This document shows, piece by piece, positions 51,777-60,307 of a stretch of DNA of 64,000 bases. The stretch covers positions 1 to 64,000 of the forward strand of contig DATNDG010000096.1 of NCBI GenBank assembly GCA_035553515.1, written 5' to 3'. The notes beneath the pieces are model-generated. The model was not told the origin of the DNA. It worked only from the letters and a program-made list of their open reading frames with translations, and did not search any database. The first letter of the stretch is position 1. The number at the start of each line of letters is the position of its first letter. This stretch comes from DAHUYF01 sp035553515. GTDB taxonomy: Bacteria > Pseudomonadota > Alphaproteobacteria > ATCC43930 > CGMCC-115725. Both the position numbers and the translations under genes were made by a program.

Positions 51777-52622
51777 TTAAATCTCGAGATAGCCCGGGCC
51801 GGTCCAGCCGGTGTCTTCTCCCGGATAGCCCAGCTGCGCCGAGAGAAGCCTCACGCCGTGCGTCTCCGTCGCTAGACTCCAATGGTGGTGACCGAAGATC
51901 CATGCGGCGACGCCGGCCGCGGATGCGGCCGCCACCAGATCGTCGCAATCGGAGCAGAAGGCGGGTGCCAGTTCATTGAGCCCGTGGCCGGGATGACGAG
52001 CGGCGGAGTGCGGCACGTGATGCGTGACGACGAGCGTCGGCCCGTCTGCCGGCTCGCTGAGCTTCCGCAGGAGCCACGTCCGCGAGAGCCGATGCTCCGC
52101 CAAGGCATCGACGGGGGAGAAAAAGCCCGAGCCCTCCCTGCGGCGGATCAGGCGATGGTCGTAAATTTCCCGTTCGGCCGCGGTCATCGCCGCCGCGGGA
52201 TCGCCGGTGACGGCGTAATCCGTCCACAGCGTCGCCCCGAGAATCCGTAGCGGCGCGCCGCCTCCTGCGATCGATGTCTCACCCCTGTCGAGCACCGTCA
52301 CCGTCCGATCGCCCGCAGCGAGCAATGCGGCGCGATCCTCTCGAAAGCAGCCGCGATAATATTCGTGGTTTCCGGGCACCAGGACGACACCGCACCCGAG
52401 AAACTCGGCTGCTTCGCGTGCGTAAGAGAGCGGCGACACATTCCGTGTCGAGTGGACCCGGCCGATATCGCCGGCGAGTATCAGCAGATCCGCCGCCCCG
52501 ACGAACGTCGCCAATTCGGGGCCAAAGCCAAGCGGCAGGGTATCGCACCACGGCGCGGCTGGCTGACTTTCCCGGATTTCGATATGCACGTCGCTGAAAT
52601 AGACGATTCGCATGGCGGTCAT
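51777..52622 (-). CDS. calcineurin-like metallophosphoesterase
   Basis: Protein of 281 aa with the five-block metallophosphoesterase motif set: FSDVHIE, LAGDIG, VPGNHEYY, VTHHVPH and FGHHHW. These residues bind two metal ions in the active site. It would hydrolyse a phosphomonoester or phosphodiester in the cytoplasm; the substrate is open, and cyclic nucleotides (given the cyclase at 49671-50486) are only one guess. A pyrimidine-rich gap of 205 bp follows before the AhpD gene; no partner gene shares its strand closely. Confidence 0.87.
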   Translation of the reverse strand: MTAMRIVYFSDVHIEIRESQPAAPWCDTLPLGFGPELATFVGAADLLILAGDIGRVHSTRNVSPLSYAREAAEFLGCGVVLVPGNHEYYRGCFREDRAALLAAGDRTVTVLDRGETSIAGGGAPLRILGATLWTDYAVTGDPAAAMTAAEREIYDHRLIRRREGSGFFSPVDALAEHRLSRTWLLRKLSEPADGPTLVVTHHVPHSAARHPGHGLNELAPAFCSDCDDLVAAASAAGVAAWIFGHHHWSLATETHGVRLLSAQLGYPGEDTGWTGPGYLEI

Positions 52623-52696
52623 TCGGTCCCGATCCGTCAGCTGAGAGGCAACACGCGCCAGCGGATCCGGTTGTCGAGCGCCGGGTCGGGCGCGCC

Positions 52697-53137
52697 CTAA
52701 ACTGCCTCGCCCGTATCCGCCGTCAACCCCGCGGCGTTGATGCCGGCGACGGCGCAGACCTCGTCTTTCTCGGAGACGTCGCCGCTAATGCCGACCGAGC
52801 CGACGATCGCGCCGCCGGCGTCGCGGATCAGCACGCCGCCCGGCGCCGGCACGATGCGGCCTTCGGAGGCGGCGATGATGGCGCCGATGAAGGCCGGCGC
52901 GGTCGTGGCGCGGCGCGCGAATTCTCGGCCGCCGAAGCCCATGCCGAGCACGCCCCACGCCTTGCCCTCGGCGATCTGGGGCCTGAGCAGGCTCGAATTG
53001 TCCTCGCGCTTCAGCGCGACGAGATGGCCGCCGGCATCGAGCACGGCCACGGTGAGCGGCTTGAGCTTGAGGCTCCGCCCGTGCTCGAGCGCTTTGTCGA
53101 CGATGATCGAGGCTTGGGCGAGGGTGACATTGGCCAT
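52697..53137 (-). CDS. GlcG/HbpS-family heme-binding-type protein
   Basis: Protein of 146 aa of the GlcG/HbpS (DUF336) family. The characteristic strands are VAVLDAGGHLVALKRED and GGVLIRDAGGAIVGSVGISG, with VCAVAGINA near the end. Relatives bind heme or degradation products, or stabilise propanediol- and glycolate-pathway enzymes; the true role here is not known. It starts 20 bp from the stop of the racemase-type gene, same strand, so it is probably co-transcribed downstream of it. Confidence 0.82.
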   Translation of the reverse strand: MANVTLAQASIIVDKALEHGRSLKLKPLTVAVLDAGGHLVALKREDNSSLLRPQIAEGKAWGVLGMGFGGREFARRATTAPAFIGAIIAASEGRIVPAPGGVLIRDAGGAIVGSVGISGDVSEKDEVCAVAGINAAGLTADTGEAV

Positions 53138-53156
53138 TTCATGTTCTCCGAGAGGT

Positions 53157-54299
53157 TCAGCCGAGAGTGCTGGAGTGCGTCAGCGCGGTGATCTCGTCTT
53201 CTTTGAAGCCCCATTGCGCGAGCGAGGCGTTGCCGCGCTCGCCCGGCAGCTCGGGCGGTGTCGGCTTTGCCGGCGCCGTGCGGCTGAAGCGCGGCGCCGG
53301 CCCCGGCTGCACGATCCCGTCCACCTCGACGAAGGTGCCGCGCGCCAGATTGTGCGGATGCTCCGGCGCTTCTTCCATGCTCAGCACCGGCGCGAAGCAG
53401 GCGTCACTCCCTTCAAGGAGACGACACCATTCCTCGCGCGTCCTGGTCTTGAAGCGTGCCGCGAGCTTCGCCTTCGCCTCGGGCCAGCGCTTGCGGTCGA
53501 GCTTCGCCGGCATCTCGGCGGGGTCGATCTCCATGCGGCGCAGGAACTCCTCGAGGAATTTGTCCTCGATCGAGGCAAGCGAGACGTATTTCCCGTCCTT
53601 GCACTCATAGACCTCGTAGAAGAAGGCGCCGCTGTCGAGCACGTTCTTGCCGCGCTCGAGGCTCATATGTCCCGCAGCGTGCAGGCCCCAGAACATGGTG
53701 GAGAGCGAGGCCGCGCCGTCGACCATCGCGGCATCGACCACCTGGCCCTTGCCCGAGCGCCCGGCCTCGATGATGCCGCAGGCGACGCCGAGCGCCAGAT
53801 AAAGCGCGCCGCCGCCGAAATCGCCGACGAGATTGAGCGGCGGCGTCGGCTTCTCTCCGGCGCGGCCGATGGCGTTGAGCACGCCGGTGAGCGCGATGTA
53901 ATTGAGGTCGTGCCCGGCCGCCTGCGCCAGCGGGCCTTCCTGGCCCCAACCGGTCATGCGGCCATAGACGAGCCGCTTGTTGCGCTTGAGGCAGGGCTCG
54001 GGGCCGAGGCCCAGCCGCTCCATGACCCCCGGTCGGAAGCCCTCGATCAGTGCATCGGCCTCGCCGACGAGGCGCAGCACCAGCTCGACTCCTTCGGGCT
54101 GCTTCAGATCGACGGCAATGGCGTGGCGGCTCCGATGCATCACCTGGAAGCGGGCGGCTGCCGGCAATCCGAGCCCGCTCGGCTGCTGCCGGTCGACGCG
54201 CAGCACCGTGGCGCCGAGATCGGCGAGCAGCATGGCGCAGAGCGGCGCCGGCCCGATCCCCGCCATCTCGACGATCTTCACTCCCGCGAGCGGACCCAT
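53157..54299 (-). CDS. alpha-methylacyl-CoA racemase-like CoA-transferase-family enzyme
   Basis: Family III CoA-transferase fold, 380 aa, of the racemase branch. The catalytic residues of mycobacterial MCR (His126, Asp156, Glu241) correspond at a constant offset of four to His130, Asp160 and Glu245; GHDLNYIALTGVLNAIG and PPLNLVGDFGGGALYLALG are AMACR signatures. It would interconvert (2R)- and (2S)-methyl-branched acyl-CoAs so that they can be beta-oxidised. ATG 54299 is preferred to an upstream open frame, which adds 56 arginine-rich residues. It is divergent from the SDR gene at 54488, which looks like its pathway partner. Confidence 0.88.
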   Translation of the reverse strand: MGPLAGVKIVEMAGIGPAPLCAMLLADLGATVLRVDRQQPSGLGLPAAARFQVMHRSRHAIAVDLKQPEGVELVLRLVGEADALIEGFRPGVMERLGLGPEPCLKRNKRLVYGRMTGWGQEGPLAQAAGHDLNYIALTGVLNAIGRAGEKPTPPLNLVGDFGGGALYLALGVACGIIEAGRSGKGQVVDAAMVDGAASLSTMFWGLHAAGHMSLERGKNVLDSGAFFYEVYECKDGKYVSLASIEDKFLEEFLRRMEIDPAEMPAKLDRKRWPEAKAKLAARFKTRTREEWCRLLEGSDACFAPVLSMEEAPEHPHNLARGTFVEVDGIVQPGPAPRFSRTAPAKPTPPELPGERGNASLAQWGFKEDEITALTHSSTLG

Positions 54300-54487
54300 C
54301 GGCGGCCTCCCTCTTTCCTTCGACCTTATCGCGGCGGGGCGGGGCGAGGCGAGGGGGATTCGCCGCCCGCGTCCGCAACGGGTCTGCCCTGCTGCCGTTG
54401 CATTTTCCGGCCGGTCTCCCTTAGGGTGAAGGACCAAGGGCGGCGTCAGCGCCGCCGATAACGACAAAACCGCGGAGGAGGGCGCCG
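54300..54487. promoter_or_regulatory. divergent promoter region of the acyl-CoA gene set
   Basis: The 188-bp gap between racemase and SDR genes. A weak sigma-70-like pair on the plus strand is TTGCAT (54398-54403), 17 bp, TTAGGG (54421-54426). A 7-bp hairpin GGCGGCG/CGCCGCC (54439-54456) follows in the SDR leader, then GGAGGAGG before its ATG. Confidence 0.3.
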
Positions 54488-55411
54488 ATGGCCGGCTCGA
54501 AGAGCCTCGAGGGCAAGGTGATCGTGGTGACCGGCGCCGGGCGCGGCATCGGCCGGGAGATCGCGTTGCTCGCCGGACGCGAAGGCGGCAAGGTGGTGGT
54601 GAATGATCTCGGATCCGGCGCCGATGGCGAAGGCAATCCCGACACCGGCCCGGCGCAGGGCGTCGTCGACGAGATCCGGAAGTCCGGCGGCACGGCGGTC
54701 GCCAATGCCGACAGCGTCGGCGAGCCGGCCGGCGCCGAGCGCATCATCCGCACCGCGCTCGACGCCTTCGGCCGCATAGATTGCGTCGTCAACAATGCCG
54801 GCATCCTGCGCGACCGCATCTTCCACCGCATGTCGACGGTCGATTGGGACCTCGTCATCAAGGTGCACCTGATGGGGAGCTTCTATGTCGCGCGCGCCGC
54901 GGCGGCGCATTTCCGCGAGCAGGAAAGCGGCTCCTACGTGCATTTCACCTCGACCTCGGGGCTCATCGGCAATTTCGGCCAGGCGAACTACGCCGCCGCC
55001 AAGCTCGGCATCGTCGGGCTCTCCAAATCGATCGCCCTCGACATGGCGCGCTACAACGTGCGCTCCAACTGCATCTCGCCCTTCGCCTGGAGCCGGCTGA
55101 TCGGCACCATCCCGACCAATACGGCGGAGGAGCAGGCGCGCGTCGAGCGCATCAAGACCGCGACCGCCGAGAAGATCGCGCCGCTCGCGGTCTATCTTGC
55201 CAGCGATCTCTCCAAGGACGTCACCGGCCAGATCTTCGCCGTGCGCCGCAACGAGATCTTCCTGATGAGCCAGCCGCGGCCCGTCCGCTCGATCCACCGC
55301 GGCGAGGGCTGGACGCCGCAGGCGATCGCCGAGCACGCGATGCCGGCGCTCAAGACTTCCTTCTTTCCGCTCGACCGCTCGGGCGACATCTTCACCTGGG
55401 ACCCGGTCTGA
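54488..55411 (+). CDS. HSD17B4-like (3R)-hydroxyacyl-CoA dehydrogenase (SDR)
   Basis: SDR of 307 aa resembling the dehydrogenase domain of peroxisomal multifunctional enzyme 2. Cofactor motif VTGAGRGIGREIAL, then VVNDLGSG with the extended GEGNPDTGPAQGVVDEIR insert typical of this group; catalytic residues are in VVNNAGILRDR, TSTSGLIG and NYAAAKLG. It would oxidise 3-hydroxyacyl-CoA made by the hydratase encoded 13 bp downstream. The two genes together mirror the fused mammalian HSD17B4, here as separate proteins. Confidence 0.87.
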   Translation: MAGSKSLEGKVIVVTGAGRGIGREIALLAGREGGKVVVNDLGSGADGEGNPDTGPAQGVVDEIRKSGGTAVANADSVGEPAGAERIIRTALDAFGRIDCVVNNAGILRDRIFHRMSTVDWDLVIKVHLMGSFYVARAAAAHFREQESGSYVHFTSTSGLIGNFGQANYAAAKLGIVGLSKSIALDMARYNVRSNCISPFAWSRLIGTIPTNTAEEQARVERIKTATAEKIAPLAVYLASDLSKDVTGQIFAVRRNEIFLMSQPRPVRSIHRGEGWTPQAIAEHAMPALKTSFFPLDRSGDIFTWDPV

Positions 55412-55424
55412 GCGGAGCCCGGCG

Positions 55425-56288
55425 ATGGCGATCGACTATCAGCGTCTCAAGAACTGGCCCTTTCCCGAGATCGAGCACAGCTACACCGCCAAGGACAGCA
55501 TGCTCTACGCGCTGGGCTTGGGCTTCGGCGCCGATCCCATGGACAAGGATCAGCTCCGCTTCGTCTACGAGGAGGGGCTCCGGGCGCTGCCGACCATGGC
55601 GGTGGTGCTGGCCTATACCGGCTTCTGGGCGAAGAATCCCGAGACCGGCATCGACTGGCGCCGCGTGCTGCATGGCGAGCAGGGACTCGTGCTGCACAAG
55701 CCGCTGCCGGCTTCCGGCACGGTGATCGGCCGCACCGTCATCGACGAGATCATCGACAAGGGGGCGGGGAAGGGCGCGCTGCTCTATTCGCATCGCGACA
55801 TCCGCGACAAGGAGACGGGCGAGCTTCTCGCCTCCATCGCCTCCACCAGCTTCCTGCGCGGCGATGGCGGCTTCGGCGGGCCGGCCGGCCCCACCAGGCC
55901 GGTGCACGCGCTGCCCGAACGCGCGCCCGATCTCGCCGCCGACATCGCGACCTTGCCGCAGGCGGCGCTGATCTATCGCCTGAGCGGCGACTACAACCCG
56001 CTCCACGCCGATCCCGAAATCGCGGCCTCGGCGGGATTTCCCCGGCCGATCCTGCACGGGCTCTGCACATTCGGAGTGGCGGGTCACGCGCTGCTGCGCA
56101 CGCTCTGCGGCTACGACCCCGCGCGCTTGAAGCGCATGCAGGTGCGCTTCTCGGCGCCGGTCTTTCCGGGCGAGACCATCCGCACCGAGATCTGGCGCGA
56201 GGACGGCGGCCGCGTCGCCTTCCGCAGCAAGGTCCTCGAGCGCGACCTCGTGGTCCTCAACAACGGCTTGGCGGAGGTGGCGGGATGA
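55425..56288 (+). CDS. 2-enoyl-CoA hydratase 2 (MaoC/double hot-dog)
   Basis: Hydratase 2 of 287 aa, two hot-dog domains. The second carries the catalytic motif with Asp189 and His194 (YRLSGDYNPLHADPE) followed by FPRPILHGLCTFG, the hydratase-2 fingerprint of HSD17B4. It adds water to trans-2-enoyl-CoA to give the (3R)-hydroxy ester for the SDR encoded just upstream. It begins with LKNWPFPEIEHSYTAKDSML, the common start of this family. A palindromic repeat follows its stop before the next gene. Confidence 0.88.
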   Translation: MAIDYQRLKNWPFPEIEHSYTAKDSMLYALGLGFGADPMDKDQLRFVYEEGLRALPTMAVVLAYTGFWAKNPETGIDWRRVLHGEQGLVLHKPLPASGTVIGRTVIDEIIDKGAGKGALLYSHRDIRDKETGELLASIASTSFLRGDGGFGGPAGPTRPVHALPERAPDLAADIATLPQAALIYRLSGDYNPLHADPEIAASAGFPRPILHGLCTFGVAGHALLRTLCGYDPARLKRMQVRFSAPVFPGETIRTEIWREDGGRVAFRSKVLERDLVVLNNGLAEVAG

Positions 56289-56324
56289 CACGGTCACTTT
56301 CGCAACTCCCATTCTCGTCATACC

Positions 56325-56401
56325 CCCCACCTCACCCCAACCCTCTCCGCCCCCGAGGGGCGGAGAGGGAGGGACCCGCGAAGCGGGAGGGTGAGGTGGG
56401 G
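56325..56401. repeat. palindromic extragenic repeat (copy 1)
   Basis: Nested inverted repeat. Outer arms CCCCACCTCACC (56325-56336) and GGTGAGGTGGGG (56390-56401) enclose a 13-bp hairpin CCCTCTCCGCCCC/GGGGCGGAGAGGG (56341-56353 with 56357-56369) and a small CCCGC-GAA-GCGGG hairpin (56375-56387). Related copies lie at 60036-60221, so this is a dispersed REP-like family. It may end or protect the hydratase transcript. Confidence 0.8.
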
Positions 56402-56458
56402 CATTGGTGAGTTCGCACACTCTGTCACGGTCACGCCTTTCTGATTTCGAGGAGGATC

Positions 56459-57922
56459 ATGGTCGGCATCGCATCCTTCGGCGGCTACATTCCGCGGCTG
56501 CGGCTCGCCCGCAAATCCATCGTCGAGGCCAATAGCTGGTTCAACGCCGGTCTGCGCGCCTATGCCAAGGCCGAGCGCGCCATCTGCTCCTGGGACGAGG
56601 ACAGCGTCACCATGGCGGTGGAGGCGGCGCGCGACGCGCTCGCCGACCGGCCGCGCGAGGGCTTCAAGGCACTCTATCTCGCCACCACCTCGGCGCCCTT
56701 CGAGGATCGCCAGAACGCCGGGATCGTGGCGCAGGCGCTGCGCCTCGGCGCCGAGCTCAACACCATGGACGTCGGCGCTTCGCAGCGCGCCGGCACCACC
56801 GGTCTCATCGCCGCGCTCGACCGGGTGGCGGCGCGCGGCGGCCCGGTGCTCTACCTCTCTGCCGAGAAGCGCCGCGCTGCGGCGGCGAGCCCGGCCGAGC
56901 TGCTCTATGGCGACGGCGCCGCGGCGCTGGTGCTCGACCGCGAGGACGGCGTCGCGCGCTTCCTCGGCAGCCGCTCCGCCTCGGTCGATTTCGTCGATCA
57001 CTACAAAGGCAAGGGGCGCGAATTCGACTATGGCTGGGAGGAACGCTGGATCCGCGACGAGGGCTATCTGAAGCTGGTGCCGCCGGTGATTGCGGGGGCA
57101 CTCGCCGAATGCGGGCTGAAGCCGGCGGACATCGCGCATTTCTGTTTGCCCTGCACGCTGCCGCGGGTGGTGCAGGGGATCGCCAAGCAGGTGGGGCTGC
57201 CTGAAGCGAGCGTCCGCCCCAATCTCGACGGTCTCTGCGGCGATACCGGCACCGCGCATCCGCTGGTGATGCTGGTGCATGCGCTGCAGGAGGCGAAGCC
57301 GGGCGAGCGCATCCTGGTGGCGAGCTTCGGCAACGGCTCGGACGCGCTCATCTTCGAGGCGACGGCGGCGCTGCCGGCGATGCAGCAGGCGCGGCGCGGC
57401 ATCCTCGGCTCGCTGAAGCGGCGAAAGGAAGAGACCAACTACGCCAAGTATCTCGCCTTCAACGACCTCCTCAAGATGGAGCGGGGCTTGCGATCGGAGG
57501 TCGACAAGCAGACGCCGCTCACCACGCTCTACCGCAAGAAGGACATGCTGCTCTCGCTGGTGGGCGGACGCTGCGAGCGCTGCGGCACGGTGCAGTTCCC
57601 GAAATCCAACATCTGCGTCAACCCGAACTGCCGCGCCATGCATACCCAGGTGGATCAGCCCTTCTCCGAATTCTCGGGCAAGGTCATGTCGTTCACCGCC
57701 GACAATCTCACCTATTGCCCGGAGCCGCCGGCGCATTACGGCATGGTGCAATTCGCCGAGGGCGGGCGGATGATGATAGACTTCACCGAGGTCGATCAGG
57801 GCAAGGTCGAGGTCGGCATGCCGATGCGCATGGTGTTCCGCATCAAGGAGCTGGACCCTGCGCGCGGCTTCACCAAATATTTCTGGAAGGCGGCGCCCGC
57901 GGGCGACGCAAGGGAGGCCTGA
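56459..57922 (+). CDS. HMG-CoA synthase-like / DUF35 (OB-fold, Zn-ribbon) fusion protein
   Basis: Protein of 487 aa. Residues ~1-350 have the thiolase fold of HMG-CoA synthase (ASFGGYIPRLRL, ATTSAPFEDRQNAG with Glu82, a His near residue 227, FGNGSDALIFE). The motif that holds the acylated Cys in relatives, A-C-K-A-G-T, reads S-Q-R-A-G-T here, so Gln109 replaces Cys. Residues ~365-480 are a DUF35 module with a zinc ribbon (Cys372, 375, 386, 391) and an OB-fold (VMSFTADNLTYCPEPPAHYG). DUF35 proteins bind CoA and scaffold thiolase/HMGS complexes in archaea. It is followed 2 bp later by a thiolase gene. Enzymatic activity is uncertain; decarboxylation or a structural role is possible. Confidence 0.8.
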   Translation: MVGIASFGGYIPRLRLARKSIVEANSWFNAGLRAYAKAERAICSWDEDSVTMAVEAARDALADRPREGFKALYLATTSAPFEDRQNAGIVAQALRLGAELNTMDVGASQRAGTTGLIAALDRVAARGGPVLYLSAEKRRAAAASPAELLYGDGAAALVLDREDGVARFLGSRSASVDFVDHYKGKGREFDYGWEERWIRDEGYLKLVPPVIAGALAECGLKPADIAHFCLPCTLPRVVQGIAKQVGLPEASVRPNLDGLCGDTGTAHPLVMLVHALQEAKPGERILVASFGNGSDALIFEATAALPAMQQARRGILGSLKRRKEETNYAKYLAFNDLLKMERGLRSEVDKQTPLTTLYRKKDMLLSLVGGRCERCGTVQFPKSNICVNPNCRAMHTQVDQPFSEFSGKVMSFTADNLTYCPEPPAHYGMVQFAEGGRMMIDFTEVDQGKVEVGMPMRMVFRIKELDPARGFTKYFWKAAPAGDAREA

Positions 57923-57924
57923 CG

Positions 57925-59130
57925 ATGGCGAAGGGAATCCGCGACAAGGTGGCGATCCTCGGCATGGGGTGCTCGAAATTCGGCGAGCGCTGGGATCGCG
58001 AGGCCGACGATCTCATCGTCGAGGCCTATGAGGAGGCGATCGCCGATGCCGGCATCGAGACCAGCCAGATCGAGGCGGCATGGTTCTCCACCGCCATCGA
58101 GGAGCAGCATGTCGGCAAGTCCGGCGTACCGCTGGCGACCGCGCTCCGGCTCCCCTACATCCCGGTGACGCGCGTCGAGAATTATTGCGCCTCGGGCTCC
58201 GAAGCCTTCCGCGGTGCCACATATGCGGTGGCATCGGGCGCCTGCGACATCGCGCTGGCGCTCGGCGTCGAGAAGCTCAAGGACACCGGCTATGGCGGCC
58301 TGCCGCAGCGCGGCCGCGGCGCGCTCAATTCCATGTACTGGGCGAACATCTCGGCGCCGGGCAGCTTCGCTCAGCTCGCTGCGGCCTATCGCGCCAAGCA
58401 CGGCGTCTCGCGCGACGAGCTGAAGCAGGCGATGGCGCATATCTCGGTGAAGAGCCATGACAATGGCAGCCGCAATCCCAAGGCGCATCTGCAGAACAAG
58501 ATCACCGAGGAGGCGGTGCTGAAGGCGCCGCTCGTGGCGGAGCCGCTCGGCCTCTACGATTGCTGCGGCGTCTCCGACGGTTCGGCCTGCGCCATCGTCA
58601 CCACGCCGGAGATCGCCAAGAGCCTCGGCAAGCACGACCTCATCACCGTCAAGGCGCTGCAGCTCGCCGTCTCGAACGGCCAGGAGGCGCAGCACAATTC
58701 CTGGGACGGCAGCTACTTCGCCACCGCGCGCGCCGCGGCCAAGCGCGCCTATCAGGAAGCCGGCATCGACAAGCCACGCGAGCAGCTCTCGCTCGTCGAG
58801 GCGCATGACTGCTTCTCGATCACCGAGCTGGTGACGCTCGAGGACCTCTTCATCTCGCCAGAGGGCGGCGCGGTGAAGGACGTGCTCGACGGCTTCTATG
58901 ATGCCGACGGCCAGGTGCCGTGCCAGATCGACGGCGGCCTCAAATGCTTCGGCCATCCGATCGGCGCTTCGGGCCTGCGCATGATCTACGAGATCTATCT
59001 GCAGATGCAGGGCCGCGCCGGCGCGCGCCAGCGTCAGCAGGAGCCGGTGCGCGGCCTCGTGCACAATCTGGGCGGCATGCCGCATCAGAACGTCTGCTCG
59101 ATCGCCATCATCGGCAAGCACGGCACCTGA
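57925..59130 (+). CDS. SCPx-type thiolase (acetyl-CoA acetyltransferase family)
   Basis: Thiolase of 401 aa, of the sterol-carrier-protein-x-like branch that pairs with DUF35 partners. The nucleophile is Cys88 (VENYCASGSEAFRG); later motifs are VEAHDCFSITEL and CFGHPIGASGLRM (catalytic His) and the C-terminal NLGGMPHQNVCSIAIIG. It would cleave 3-ketoacyl-CoA or condense acyl-CoAs. ATG 57925 lies 2 bp after the stop of the HMGS-like/DUF35 gene, with AGGGAGGC as ribosome site, so the two products probably form one complex. Confidence 0.88.
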   Translation: MAKGIRDKVAILGMGCSKFGERWDREADDLIVEAYEEAIADAGIETSQIEAAWFSTAIEEQHVGKSGVPLATALRLPYIPVTRVENYCASGSEAFRGATYAVASGACDIALALGVEKLKDTGYGGLPQRGRGALNSMYWANISAPGSFAQLAAAYRAKHGVSRDELKQAMAHISVKSHDNGSRNPKAHLQNKITEEAVLKAPLVAEPLGLYDCCGVSDGSACAIVTTPEIAKSLGKHDLITVKALQLAVSNGQEAQHNSWDGSYFATARAAAKRAYQEAGIDKPREQLSLVEAHDCFSITELVTLEDLFISPEGGAVKDVLDGFYDADGQVPCQIDGGLKCFGHPIGASGLRMIYEIYLQMQGRAGARQRQQEPVRGLVHNLGGMPHQNVCSIAIIGKHGT

Positions 59131-59148
59131 TCGGCCGCGCCGCCGGCG

Positions 59149-60034
59149 ATGTTCGAGGGCTTCACCGAAAAGCGCGTCGCTCTCGCCGAGGCAGAGATCT
59201 TCTGCCGCCTCGGCGGCAGCGGGCCGCCGTTGCTGCTGCTGCACGGCTATCCGCAGACTCACGTCTGCTGGCATCGCGTGGCGCCGCGCCTCATGCGGCA
59301 GTTCAGCCTGGTGATCCCCGATCTGCGCGGCTATGGCGCAAGCCGCGGGCCCCGGCCCGATCCCGAGCATCGGGGCCAGTCGAAGCGCGCCATGGCGAAG
59401 GATATGGCGGAGCTCATGTCGGCGCTGGGCCATGAGCGCTTCCTGCTCGCCGGTCACGATCGCGGGGCGCGCGTCGGATTTCGCCTGGCGCTCGATCATG
59501 CGGCGCGGGTCGAGCGCTTTGCCGCGCTCGACATCATCCCGACACTCGATGTCTGGGAGACGATGGACGCGGACAAGGCGCTGGCGAGCTATCACTGGCT
59601 CTTCCTCGCCGTCCCCGCGCCGCTGCCCGAGACGCTGATTGCCGCCGATCCCGACTTCTATATCCGCCATCTCCTCGACCGCTGGGTCGGGCGCCCGGAT
59701 GCGCTCCATCCGTTGGCGGTGGACGCTTATCTCCGGCAATTCCACGATGCCGCGGTCGTCGCCGCCACCTGCGAGGATTATCGCGCCGGCGCCAGCATCG
59801 ACCGGCGTGAGGATGGCGCCGACCGCGCGCGGCGCCAAGATCGCCTGCCCGGTGCTGGTGCTCTGGGGCAGGCACTATCTCTCGCCGCGCGCCGGTTCGC
59901 CGCTGGCCGTCTGGCGCCGCTGGGCGGACGATGCGCGCGAGGTGGCGCTCGATTGCGGCCATTTCATCGCCGAGGAAGCGCCCGAGGATTGCGCCGCTGC
60001 GCTCGCGTCATTCTTCGCGGGATCGCGTCTCTAG
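59149..60034 (+). pseudogene. frameshifted haloacetate/fluoroacetate dehalogenase-like alpha/beta hydrolase
   Basis: The first ~220 codons match fluoroacetate dehalogenases closely: nucleophile Asp104 in AGHDRGARVGFRLALD with Arg105 and Arg108, Asp128 (AALDIIPTLD), and His149-Trp150 (SYHWLFLAVPAPLP). All keep a constant offset of six to FAcD Asp110, Arg111, Arg114, Asp134, His155 and Trp156. The C-terminus with the catalytic His (LDCGHFIAEEAP) and KIACPVLVLWG is in the +1 frame. A one-base insertion in the alternating CG tract at about 59818-59834 would explain it. This is either a recent inactivating mutation or a sequence error; if the latter, the gene is intact at ~295 aa. The unshifted reading runs on to 60258 into repeats. 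Confidence 0.75.
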
Positions 60035-60035
60035 T

Positions 60036-60221
60036 CCCTCTCCGCGCGCAGCGGGGAGAGGGAAGGGACCCCGTGGCTCGTAAGAGTCACGGGGAGGGTG
60101 AGGTGTGTCCCACCGCGGCACCAGCGCATCCTCCATCGACACCCACCTCACCCGGCTCCCCGCGTCAAGCGCGGGGTCGCCACCCTCTCCGCCCGCTTGC
60201 AGTGCAAGCGGGCGGAGAGGG
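60036..60221. repeat. palindromic extragenic repeats (two opposed copies)
   Basis: Copy A (60036-60105) has CCCTCTCC/GGAGAGGG arms, a CCCCGTGGCTC/GAGTCACGGGG hairpin (60069-60094) and ends GGGTGAGGTG. Copy B (60144-60221) is inverted: CACCTCACCC, a CCCCGCG/CGCGGGG hairpin, then a perfect 19-bp inverted repeat (60183-60201 with 60203-60221) built on CCCTCTCCGCCCG. It is the same family as 56325-56401. The strong hairpin then TATTTAAAG may terminate the dehalogenase-like transcript. Confidence 0.8.
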
Positions 60222-60307
60222 GCTATTTAAAGCTTCAGGGGATGGTTACCGGCGCTAAATAACACGGAATAATTTTGTTCTATAGAGTTTTTCACGCGCG
60301 ATGTAGG

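Noticed and set aside
57796..59838. 680-aa open frame on the minus strand
   Set aside because: Antisense to the thiolase and dehalogenase-like genes; no recognisable motif, so treated as a GC shadow.
59149..60258. intact 369-aa hydrolase reading
   Set aside because: After about codon 220 the frame loses all family similarity and runs into palindromic repeats; the real C-terminus is in the +1 frame.
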